From Antilocapra americana (Eukaryota > Chordata > Mammalia > Artiodactyla > Antilocapridae): a stretch of DNA of 64,000 nt. Position numbers and translations under genes: made by a program. Where the stretch lies: NCBI GenBank assembly GCA_007570785.1, contig ML664159.1:5889376-5953375 (forward strand), read 5' to 3'. Below the pieces are notes generated by a model. The model searched no databases, was not told the origin of the DNA, and saw only the letters and a list, made by a program, of their open reading frames with translations. This document shows, in pieces, positions 37,801 through 47,635 of this stretch; position 1 is the first letter of the stretch; every line of letters begins with the position of its first letter.

Positions 37801-38964
37801 GACTTTAAAAAGGTAGTACTAGCTAGGCTGCTTTTCAGATCTTGTATGTTGAGAAATTTTCACTGTTTCTTAAGGATCAAAAAAGGATTGTCTTAACTAG
37901 GAATATTCTGTTTCCTTCCACATGAGGGGCCATACAGCATCAAAAAACTAACCTCAGCCCTTCTACTCACTGAAGAATTGGGCTTGCGATGGGCCCTCCG
38001 GGGATTATTTAAAGCCTCATCAATCACTGTTTAGAAACCAGCCCCACAAAAGGAAACGAGTAACATGCTAACATACTAAGGGCAAGGCTGCTGGGTTACA
38101 GGGCCTCACCATTGCCCAACTGTGTGTACATGATCCCAATAAATTGTCCCAGCAATCCCAGCAGGTAGGTGTTTTTCTTCCTGTTTTATAGGCGTTCAGA
38201 AAAGTTAATGAAATAACCCAAAACTGTACAGTTAGAAAATGATGGAGGGAAGGAGAGGAGCAAGGAACCATGGCCTCTATGCTAGCTCTTGCAGTAGGCT
38301 AGGGAGGAGAAAGTTGGCGCATTTTGTGACAGCTGCTGTCTGCCTCACAAATTCCAGGCCTCATGCAGTGCTGTGAAGAAGTTGCTCACGATATAAACAG
38401 ATAACAAGCAAGGAGGACCTGCCTGCTCCAATGGAAAATCCTTATAAGGAGCTTCTGCAAGATTATATGTTGTGTGGAAACCGTGTAGATTATAAGAACA
38501 TTACAGCTTTTATCCCAGTTTATTTCTCCACTTACTGGATGCATTTATGGGAGGCACATAGTAGGTCTTTGTGGGAAGAAACAAAAAGAAATCACAAAAA
38601 CAATGAAGAGAGCTCAAATATAGGGGGTTATGCCAGTTACATATAAGGATCCTGCATATCTCCAAGACCCTAAAGTTTGTAACATTAAATATAGGGAGTA
38701 AGTTATATAAAGTTCTCATCAATAAACTTACTTTGCAATTTAAAAAAATAAAGCGATGGAGGTTTAGATTTTACACCAGTTCTGCAAAGCCCATGGTCTT
38801 TCCACTCTACCAGGCCAGAGGCTAAAAAGGCTCCAGCCAGTGAAATAAAGTGAGTCACATAGCAGTTTAAAGAGAAGATCTAAATATGTGTAGCACATGT
38901 GCAGAACAGTCTTCAAAACAGAGTGAAATGATGAAGGGCTGGCTGGATGGGTGGGTGGGCGGAA
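37801..38964. other. Intergenic sequence with MIR-like traces
   Basis: 38100-38290 (CAATCCCAGCAGGTAGGTGT) resembles MIR. No gene. Confidence 0.5.
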
Positions 38965-39182
38965 TGCATGCGCACGTGTGAGCAGTTGCATTCGACTCTT
39001 TGTGACCCCCATGGACCCCTGGCCCACCAGGCTCCTCTGTCCATGGAATTCTCCAGAATACTGGAGTAGGTTGCCATTTCCTTCTCCAGGGAATCTTCCC
39101 AATCTGAAGATGGAACCCAAGTCTCTAGTGTCTCCTGCATTGGCAGGTGGATTCTCCATCACTGTGCCACCCGGGAAACCCC
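38965..39182 (-). repeat. Bov-tA SINE
   Basis: ACTCTTTGTGACCCCCATGG to CACTGTGCCACCCGGGAAAC. Followed by an L1-BT-like tail (39183-39240). Confidence 0.9.
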
Positions 39183-39240
39183 AGAGATTACACAATGGTG
39201 CAAATCAACTATCTTTCAATTAAAAAAAAACTTTTTAAGA

Positions 39241-39606
39241 GCTATCAGAATGGGCCCAGCAGCTCTCTGGGAAGTTCACTTCACCTGCCATTAGGAGATC
39301 TTTTAAAAGACAAATAAAACAAAGCAAAACAAAAATAAATAAAGCTGCAATGTATTTGATTGTTAAATAATTCAAACAATAAATAGGCTATTCAATAAAA
39401 AGCAGATTTCCTCTGTACTTCAAAGATTCAATCTCCTTCTGTAGTGGAAATGGTCATTGATTTTCTATGCTCTTATGAATGTAAATCTATGTTGATACTG
39501 TACCTGCATCTATGCGTACATATATATGTGTGTGTATAAATACATATGTATATACTTTTTTCCTTGCACAAACAGAAGCATACTACACAGTGGACACTGA
39601 CCGTTA
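39241..39606. other. Intergenic AT-rich sequence with TG/TA simple repeat
   Basis: A mixed TA/TG tract lies near 39517-39557. Nothing else recognised. Confidence 0.6.
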
Positions 39607-39725
39607 ATTATTTTTTTGGCCATGGCTCACAGCGTGTGGGGCGTTATTTCCCTGACCAGGGATGGAACCATTGCACCTTGCATTTGAAGTGTGGTGTCTT
39701 AACCGCTGGTCCTCCAGGGAAGTCC
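39607..39725 (-). repeat. CHR-2 type SINE fragment
   Basis: CCTGACCAGGGATGGAACCA to GGTCCTCCAGGGAAGTCCC. Confidence 0.9.
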
Positions 39726-39826
39726 CTGAACCTTGATTTTTCACATAACTATTTTTTTCAAATGTGAACCATTCTTAAAGTCTTTGTTGAATTTGTTACA
39801 ACATTGCTTCTGTTTTATGTCTTTTG

Positions 39827-39940
39827 GATTTTTTGGTCACGAGGCTTGGGGGATCTTAACTGCCTGACCAGGGGTCAAACCCACACTCTCTGCATTGGAA
39901 GGTGAAGTCTTAACCACTCGACTGCTAGGGAATTTCCTCA
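39827..39940 (-). repeat. CHR-2 type SINE fragment
   Basis: CTGACCAGGGGTCAAACCCA to CTCGACTGCTAGGGAATTTC. Confidence 0.85.
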
Positions 39941-40130
39941 CACGAATTTTCACATAATGAAGATTGTTCCTAACACACATATAAATCTAACTCAAGCTAC
40001 AATGAAGAGTCCATTGAAAAGATGAACTATGCTTTAATGAAATAAGCCCCTATTAATGGACATTTAGAGTGTTCTAGGTCTTTGATATTAAAAATAATAC
40101 TTTCAATGGAAAGAAGTCCTCATGTATATG

Positions 40131-40256
40131 TGAAAGTTAGTTGCTCAGTCGTGTCTGACTCTTTTCGACCCCATGAACTGTAACCCACCAGTCTCCTCTG
40201 TCCATGGGATTCTCCAGGCAAAAATACTGGAGTGGGTTGACATTTCCCTCTCCAAT
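40131..40256 (-). repeat. Bov-A/Bov-tA fragment inside an old L1
   Basis: GTTAGTTGCTCAGTCGTGTC to GGTTGACATTTCCCTCTCCA. Confidence 0.9.
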
Positions 40257-40790
40257 ATGTGCAAATAGTGCATAGGATAAATTCTTGGACATGGAAATGC
40301 TGACCAAACTATATGTGTATTTTTTTTATTTTAATAGCTATGGCCACATAATGCTTCCAGTAGATTGTGCTAGATTACACTCCCTCCAACAGAATATGGC
40401 AACCAATTTCAACATACCCATAAATCATCAAACTTTTTAGTTTTGTGAAGTATAAGGCTAAAATCCATATCTAATCATTTTAATTTGCATTTATCTAATT
40501 TTAAGGGCAGCTAAGTAATTTATATTTTTCTTTCTTCAAAAGTCTATTCATATCCTTTGCCCATTTTTTATTGGATTGTTGAATTTTTTCTTTTTAATAT
40601 TCATATTCATACACTAAGGAGATGAGCCCTTGATCTGTCACATATTGTTGCAAATGGCTTTTTTCTAGGTTATCATTTGTCTTTAAATGTTATCTATGGT
40701 ATCCTTTTGTTGTAGAAATGTTTGTTCTTTATATAATCAAACTTATCATCTTTTTCTTTTTAATGTCTAAGCATCAGGTAATCTCATCAG
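40257..40790 (-). repeat. Old L1 3' region
   Basis: TTTGCCCATTTTTTATTGGA, GAGATGAGCCCTTGATCTGT, GTTGTAGAAATGTTTGTTCT: complement of an L1 3' end. Confidence 0.65.
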
Positions 40791-41160
40791 GCATGAGGCT
40801 GCGATGGCCAGGAGCTGTATCATTTTTGCTTGTTTGTTTGTTAAACTGTCTCAAGATGCAGAAAAATTTGCAATGATATTCATAAAAATCTTTATTCTGG
40901 AGCATCAATGAGCAATAATAACATCTCTCCTGGAAATTTTTTCTTGAAGACCATTGATAGTATTTTTGAGGTTCTTTAAGACAGTATGATAACATATAAA
41001 TGTTGCCTATAGAAACACTACTATGAACTCTTAGGACTCCTTTTCCCCTCATTGGGAAGTTGCCACTTAACATTTAAAAGAGTGCCAAGAGGCAGTTGTA
41101 GAAGAAACTAGTGACCGTGTGCCTTAATCCAAAAATCTCAACTACTCCTCTCACTATGTA
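40791..41160. other. Intergenic sequence, nothing recognised
   Basis: The 99-codon minus-strand frame at 40774-41073 lacks any motif. Confidence 0.55.
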
Positions 41161-41164
41161 GTGG

Positions 41165-41390
41165 TATTTCATAGTGATAACTCTTCAACTTTACAAAATA
41201 CTTACCTGGTGATCGCTTATATAATCTGATCCACATGACCAAATTAGGCAACCAGGCATTACCATCTCCATTTTGCAGATATGAAAATTAGGAAAGGCAG
41301 TGAGTGGCCTGTCTTAGTTTATACACCTACCAAGTAGCAGAAGGTGGCTAGAATTAAGGTCTTTTGATCATAGATGCAAAGTCAGTCTTT
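41165..41390 (+). repeat. MIR SINE fragment
   Basis: CATCTCCATTTTGCAGATAT, GCAGTGAGTGGCCTGTCTTA and GAAGGTGGCTAGAATTAAGG follow MIR order. Confidence 0.7.
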
Positions 41391-41489
41391 CTGGCTCAGC
41401 TCACTGCTTTTCTCCCTACTGCTGAAACACTTCACCACCAAAAACAAAATTGCAGCCTCATTAACATGTCATGCCCAAGGCTTGTCTAT

Positions 41490-41876
41490 TCAGTTCAGTT
41501 CAGTTCAGTCACTCAGTCGTGTCTGACTCTTTGTGACCCCATGGACTGCAGAAGGCCAAGCTTCCTTGTCCATCACCAACTCCCGGAGCTTGCTCAAACT
41601 CATGTCCATCGAGTCAGTGATGCCAAACCATCTCATCCTCTGTCATCCCCCTTTTCCTCCTGCCTTCAATCTTTCCCAGCAGCAGGGTCTTTTCTAGTGA
41701 GTCAGTTCTTCACATCAAGTGGCCAAAGTATTGGAGCTTCAGCTTCAGCATCAGTCCCTGCAATGAATATTTAGGACTGATTTCCTTTAGGATGGACTGG
41801 TTGGATCTCCTTGCAGTCCAAGGGACTCTCAAGAGTCTTCTCCAACACCACAGTTCAAAAGCATCAATTCTTCGGC
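41490..41876 (-). repeat. BovB LINE 3' end
   Basis: CAGTTCAGTTCAGTTCAGTC start; GGATGGACTGGTTGGATCTC; ends AAAAGCATCAATTCTTCGGC. Confidence 0.94.
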
Positions 41877-42651
41877 GTGTAACAGGAATATAAGGCTCTG
41901 TTTCTTACCCTGACAGATCACCTTTCAGGAGCAGAGCTGTACTGGACCCCACTCTGTCAGGTGAGGCATGAGAATACCAGCTGATTTATGCTCAAATTCA
42001 ATGACCCCTATAGAATAGAACTGCAGGAAAACTGACAGCAGAAGGACCCTGGTGTTTACAATACCTACCAACAGATTCACGTTGACTATCTCAACTGATC
42101 ACAAGCCCCTTTGGAACCTCACTTCTTCCAAGAATGGGCTGCCACTCTAAATCATGGCACCAAAGATACAGTGCTAAGTCTTCAGTTCAGAGCCTATGAC
42201 TGTGAACTTGTCTCCCAAGGCAAAAAATAACAACTACTGATATTTGGTACAGCTGCAGGTATCCAGCACTACTGATGATTTGGACAGTGTAACTTATTTC
42301 AGTTTGGGGGTGGGAGGAGCCACCCTGTGTACTATAGGATGTTGAGTAGCACATGGCATTATTTCTGCACCCACTAGATGCCAGTAGCAATCCCTGTCCC
42401 CATTATAACAACCAAAAATTGTTCCAGACATTGCCAAATGTCCTCTGAGGAACAAGACCCCTTCCAGCTGAGAAACTGTGGTACAAGACCTTAAAACATT
42501 CTGCCAAATATCTGAAAAGACCTCTGATTCCCAGTGATGGATCTATTAGATGAGATCTCAGATTAGTCCCCTGCTCAAACTCAATGGGGAAAGAATGACT
42601 AATAGAAAAACTATCTGAATGTACCAAACTACAATTAAAGTTTGCAAATGA
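41877..42651. other. Intergenic sequence, nothing recognised
   Basis: 42180-42490 may be an old MER-type repeat (CCAAATGTCCTCTGAGGAAC). No gene. Confidence 0.5.
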
Positions 42652-42770
42652 CCCACTCCAATATTCTTGCCTGGAAAATTCCATGGACAGAGAAGCCTGA
42701 TGGGCTACAATCTATGGGGTTGCAAAGGGTCAGACTCAACATACTTATATTTATATATATATATTTATCC
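42652..42770 (+). repeat. Bov-tA tail with TA microsatellite
   Basis: CCCACTCCAATATTCTTGCC to GGGTTGCAAAGGGTCAGACT, then TATATTTATATATATATATT. Confidence 0.85.
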
Positions 42771-43049
42771 CCATTCCTCATTCTCATCCCATCACTCCTC
42801 AGTGGGACCTATCCTAATATGCTTAACACATTTCATCTGTTTGCAAGTGTCCTTGTATAACATGTACCATTTTGAATATATTCTTCTCACTAAAGTAAAC
42901 GTAAGTCTGCAATTGCTTGCCCACAATTATGAAACCTCACAGCTCTGGACCCCAAAAGTTTTTCCTTAAACTCACTTAGCAAAATCTGATGCATGGGGCG
43001 TGAGGTTATTTGTAGCCTTTATCCACTTAATGTAACCCATGCCTACATT

Positions 43050-45090
43050 TTGCTGCAGAAATATTGTGTTCAATCATGAGATGCTGCCTTTTCTTTTTCT
43101 GAAATCCAAGTTTTTTTGTATTCCTAAACAAACCTGACTGGAAGAAGTTTAACTGTGTCTAATATTACACACAGATCTCATTCTGGTTTTATCTTTATGT
43201 TTTTACCTAGTATTATGTTTTAAAGATCTACTCATATTGATGTGTATACATCTAGTCCACTACTTCTAAATGCTGCAGAATACTCCAGAAAGTGGATCCC
43301 TCACATTCTATCTATGCATTTCCCCACTGGTAGGCAACTAGATGGTCTCCAACTCCCACCACTGCAAGCAATGACTTAACATGTATGAACATCTTCATAC
43401 ATGCCCTTTTATGGACCTTGGGATCTATATCTCTTTAGGATGTATGCCCAAGCTAGAACACTGGATAATCAGGTATGCATATACTTAATCCAACTGAAGC
43501 CAGATGCCAAAATGCCCTCCAGTATAGCTTCATCAGTTTACTTGCATTATATAAAAGAACCTAGAATCCTACATTTTTACCAACACTTGCCAGTGTCCAA
43601 TGTACTCATTTTTTTGCTGGTCTAAAAGGTCAAAGTGATACCTTATTCTTCTTTGCTGTTGTAGTTTTCAGATTATACTGTATTTGAGCATCTCATGATG
43701 CTGGTTAGCCTTTGAGGTTTCCTCTCTGCATATTGTTGCCTGTTCATAAGTTTTGCCCGTTGTCATTGGGGTTTCTTTTTCTTACTGACTTTTAGGAGTT
43801 CCTTCTATACTTTCTTGTTGGTTTTATACATTGCACAATATTTTCTCCCAAGCTGTCAGCTATCTGTTAACTTTGTCCATAGTTAACAGGAAATCATATT
43901 ACAGAAATTTTTAATTTTATGTAATCAAATATATGAGTATTTCACTTATGGCTTGGGGCTTTCATATTTCTAAGAAGTCCTTCCCACTCTTGAATGATGA
44001 AGATAGTGTCCTACATTTTCTTCGACTACTGCAATAATTTTACTTTTCACATTTAGTCTTTAACCTACTTCTAAGTAGCTTCACTTCTGTTTGATAACAT
44101 TTTCTACTAAACAATCCATACTTTCCTGATTGATCTAAGTGCCGTCATCCCTTTATACTAAATATACATACATATGAGTCTGTCTATAATTTTCTATTTT
44201 GTTTGAAAGGTGCATTTGATTGTCCTATTGCCAAATGTTATTTTTATTACTATTGCTCTGAACTATATCTTTATATCTGGTAGGGCTATTTGCCTATCCC
44301 TATTATTTCTTTACACATTTAACTTAGATATTCATGGGCTTTTATTCTCATATATTTTAGATTAGGCTTATTATTAAGTTCCTCAGAAAAGTTATTTATA
44401 TTTTGTACTGGGATTGCATACTTGAGCTATTTATAGCTTAAGATCTTCCACCCAAGGTTATATGTTTCCATTTAAATTAAATCATTCTATGTTCTTGACT
44501 GAATTTTCCCCACAGATGATTTTATGCTTACATTAATCCATGTAATAATCACAACTACCCTACAGTACCTTTATTATCATCATTTTTCAGATAAGGAAAC
44601 TGAACTCAGATGGACAAGTCATTTGCACTAGAGCACACAGTAAGTAACTAACAGAACCTGGATTCAAACAGTTTAGAATCCATATTCTTAACCACTGTAC
44701 TGCTTCCCCATCAACAGGCAGTTACTTTATAGTTTGGCTGCTATTGTGAATGGTATCTTCTTTTTATTACAGTCTATTTATTATCTGGCACATTATTTTT
44801 ATTATATTTTCTAAAAGGTTGCTACAGATATAGAGAAATTTGGTTGATTTTTTAAAGTTTGCATTTGTATCCAATGAAGTTCGTAGATAGAGTCCATACA
44901 GACTAATTCTCTTATTAGTTTAGTATTTGATCTATTTGTTCTGTTGGTTTTTTATATATCAACTGTAAACAATGAAAGTTTTGTCTTTTACTCTCCAATT
45001 TTAAATCTCTCATTTCTTTTCTTTTCCTTTCCTTATCTCATTGGCCAAGACTTTCAGTATAGTGCTAGATACCATGGAGTATCGATCATG
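43050..45090 (-). repeat. Old L1 sequence (ORF2 end and 3' region), interrupted
   Basis: AAATGCTGCAGAATACTCCA, CTTTTAGGAGTTCCTTCTAT, CACAATATTTTCTCCCAAGC, then TTTGTATCCAATGAAGTTCG and TCTCATTGGCCAAGACTTTC. Complement of L1, highly decayed; split by a MIR at about 44525. Confidence 0.65.
44525..44705 (+). repeat. MIR SINE
   Basis: CATTTTTCAGATAAGGAAAC, GCACACAGTAAGTAACTAAC, CATATTCTTAACCACTGTAC: a well-preserved MIR. Confidence 0.8.
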
Positions 45091-46230
45091 GGCAAAGAAT
45101 GTCTCTTATAGAAAAGTAATGTTATCTCAGAAGAAGGCTGTCCTTTTATCTTGGCTACAGAATGTGCAGCACATCAGAGAACTGTTTCACAAATGTACAG
45201 GTTAGAAACCGTGTCTGGTGACCAAGAATCCATTGTGAGCAGAGGCCCTATGCTCATTTACACTGCAGAAATTCTTTTTCATAGGAGACAGCCCTTCCAA
45301 GGGGGAAATGACTCAGCTAAACTCGACTTCATTCTGACTTTAAGTACACATAGCTCCATCCTAAATCCCCATGGCAACAGTACAGCCCAGCACCCCTTAT
45401 TTGCTTCACACAACCTGCAGATGCAACTGTTTCTGACAATGCATTGCTCTCTGTCCCCTAGGGGTAATTCATAGACCACAGCATTGGAAGAAGCCTTAGA
45501 GATCAACTGTTGGTCTCATTTTACACACATCTAAAAGTCCCTATGGTGGGTACCTCATAGCAGATGATCTGCTAAGGGGACTGATGCCAACAAAAGAGAA
45601 AGCTGGAATCAGAAGAGGGGTTAACACAGTTTTCTCCTGATTGGTTTCATCACCACATCTTTAGTAAAGGTTGGCCCTGCCATGCGTTCGTGGTAACATC
45701 TCAAGGCTTACTATGACCTCATCCATCCAGACTTTGACAGGGATCCAGAGGAAGCACCACTCTTCTCTCCTGTATTCCAAAAGGCTTATCCCTCTACAAG
45801 ATGAGTGCATCTGCCCAAAGGTGGACACTGGACACTGAAGTCCTGGGGCCATAGTGCAGTCAGATCCATTGGAGGCTCTGAGTGGATAACCAAACACACC
45901 CTTCCCTTTCATACATACCCAGGGTGACTAACGCTCATGGTAGAAATGAGTGAACTGAAAAGTCCCACAAGAACCTCAAACCCAACACATCCAAAGTGGA
46001 ACTTCTCAGTGTCTCCTCCAAACTCACTCCCCTCTTCCAGTAACCCCTGTGCAGGAACCAGAACAACCTCTCTTCGGCCATCCTCAGCTCTTTCCTATCC
46101 TGCTCACCTGAGGAGTTAGCAAGTCTTGGTCCCTCCCCACCCTAAGGCTTCCATTGCCCACTCTTGAGTCTCCAATCTGAATAGGGCTTGGTCATGCCCT
46201 TCACTCCTGACCCCTGGGACCCAACCCCCA
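45091..46230. other. Intergenic, repeat-poor sequence
   Basis: 1.1 kb with no ruminant SINE. The 107-codon frame 45151-45474 and its antisense show no motif. Function not evident. Confidence 0.55.
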
Positions 46231-46451
46231 CGTGTATGTGTGGGTCAGTCACTCAGTTATGTCTGACTCTTTGTGACCCTATGGACTGTAGCCCACCAGG
46301 CTCCTCTGTCCATGGAATTCTCCAGGCAAGAATACCGGAGTGGGTTGTCAGGCCCTCCTCCAGGGGATCTTCCCAACCCAGGGATTGAACCCAGACTTCC
46401 TCCACTGGAAACCTGGCAGATTCTTTACCTTTGAGCCACCAGGGAAGCCCC
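46231..46451 (-). repeat. Bov-tA SINE
   Basis: CAGTCACTCAGTTATGTCTG to TTGAGCCACCAGGGAAGCCC; the last SINE before the IL12A promoter, about 1.2 kb upstream of the start codon. Confidence 0.94.
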
Positions 46452-46479
46452 CATCCTCCACACTACTGCTGATTTTCCC

Positions 46480-46870
46480 ATCATGCAAATGCCACCGCAT
46501 CTCCTGCCTCAAACCCTAGAAGGCTTCCCACTATTCTCAGTAGAATGTACACTTCCCAGCACGGACCCTACTACTCTCACACACGGTGCCCTCATCCTTT
46601 CCAACCTCACACCTTGTGCAGGACTGCAAGATCACCCCCTTCCTTTACCTTCCCCAACTGTGCGTCTGATCCCTTTTCCCTCAGCCTAGAACTTGCATCC
46701 CATCTCACCCGCAGCGGTCTAATGTCTACTCACCTGTCAACAATCAAGTCGCAGCTCCCTCCTGGGCACTTTTGCTTCCTCCTCAACTCCACTGCTCCTT
46801 GATGACCTCTCTCCGACCTCTCCTCCCAGGACTCTGTACGTCCATCCCACTAAACTCTAACGATTCTCTC
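46480..46870 (+). repeat. L2-like LINE fragment upstream of IL12A
   Basis: Pyrimidine-rich DNA with CAGCTCCCTCCTGGGCACTT and TGACCTCTCTCCGACCTCTC in L2 3' style. Confidence 0.45.
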
Positions 46871-47300
46871 CTGGACGCTGTAAGAAACTGGATTCCCTAA
46901 GAGTAGTTCTTGCATAGCCTGTCAGGTTTCATCCCTTTTTGTATTTAAGATGGTACCCAGGAATAAAGCACATTGAGTCAGATTTGGTGTGGGAGTGAGC
47001 CGAAAGTGACCAGTTCACTGCTGGGTGCCCTCCCCCCCGCAGTGTCGCCCTGGCGCACCGTGGACTATCTGCAAAAAGTGAATGACTGAACGATTTGCCT
47101 ACTCCATGCAGAACTAGGCGAGAGGTCAAATCGCATCCTAGATTTGAATGGACAGGGGGTGGCCTTACTCGGTGCTCGGTCGGGAGGGGGCGCTGCGGAG
47201 CGGCGGGGCTGGGCTGGGTAGCTGGGGGCGGGGGGCGTCCGAGGGTGGCGAGCCAGGGGTCGGGCTTGCCAGGGGACCCCGCGCCGCGACGCTGCGCCGA

Positions 47301-47316
47301 ATTTCACTTTCGTTTT
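47301..47316 (-). promoter_or_regulatory. ISRE-like IRF element upstream of IL12A
   Basis: ATTTCACTTTCGTTTT on + reads GAAAACGAAAGTGAAA on -, three GAAA cores at IRF spacing. It lies about 235 bp before the predicted transcription start, close to the IRF-responsive element reported in the human p35 promoter. Confidence 0.65.
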
Positions 47317-47433
47317 GGGCCAGGCCGGAGGCGGCGGGGCCGTCCCGGAACGACTGCGGCCGGGCGCACGGGGAGTTAATCCGAAAGCGCTCCAGCCCCG
47401 CGGGCTAGACTCCACGTGTCATCGAGAAGCTGA

Positions 47434-47466
47434 TGTAGAGAGAGACAGAGAGAGAAAGCAAGCAAG
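47434..47466 (+). repeat. GA-rich microsatellite in the IL12A promoter
   Basis: Imperfect AGAGAGAGACAGAGAGAGAA followed by AGCAAGCAAG, 40-75 bp upstream of the TATA box. It is likely to vary in length. Confidence 0.7.
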
Positions 47467-47479
47467 AGATCAGAGTCCC

Positions 47480-47489
47480 GGGAAAGTCC
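47480..47489 (+). promoter_or_regulatory. kB-like element
   Basis: GGGAAAGTCC about 20 bp upstream of the TATA box, one base away from the NF-kB consensus. c-Rel control of p35 is established in mouse; use of this site is inference. Confidence 0.4.
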
Positions 47490-47507
47490 TGCCGCGCCTC
47501 GGGCGAT

Positions 47508-47514
47508 TATAAAA
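47508..47514 (+). promoter_or_regulatory. TATA box of IL12A
   Basis: TATAAAA, 112 bp before the start codon, inside GC-rich DNA. A start about 30 bp downstream (near 47538) would give an ATG-free leader of about 80 nt. Confidence 0.7.
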
Positions 47515-47520
47515 ATGTGA
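47515..47520 (+). promoter_or_regulatory. Start-stop upstream element (ATG TGA) in frame with IL12A
   Basis: ATG at 47515-47517 is followed directly by TGA, in frame with the IL12A start at 47620. In human IL12A, as I recall it, the corresponding ATG is followed by TGG and opens a longer N-terminus. Here that extension cannot be made, although the codons from 47521 to 47619 remain open. It would matter only in transcripts starting upstream of the TATA box. Confidence 0.75.
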
Positions 47521-47619
47521 CCCCCGGGTTGGCCTCCCAACCACCACCCTCACCTGCCGCGCGCACCCGTCTGCGTCCAGCTGCCGGCTCGGTTCCGCGT
47601 CCCCGCCGCTCCGCTCAGC

Positions 47620-47635
47620 ATGTGCCCGCTTCGCA
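47620..47635 (+). CDS. IL12A: IL12A coding exon 1 (start of signal peptide)
   Basis: Encodes MCPLR plus the first base of a Ser codon, then donor GCA|GTGAGT. It is too short for ORF finding and was placed by joining to exon 2 (A + GC = Ser). No ATG lies between the predicted TATA-driven start (near 47538) and this codon, so it would be the first AUG of that transcript. Confidence 0.95.

Noticed and set aside
1..46900. Exons of SCHIP1 or another upstream neighbour
   Set aside because: I searched for known SCHIP1 protein phrases and spliced exons and found none; the region appears intergenic.
47065..47512. Overlapping open frames of 65-116 codons on both strands across the promoter
   Set aside because: They come from CpG-rich, stop-poor composition; frames overlap on both strands and none has a domain or homologous start.
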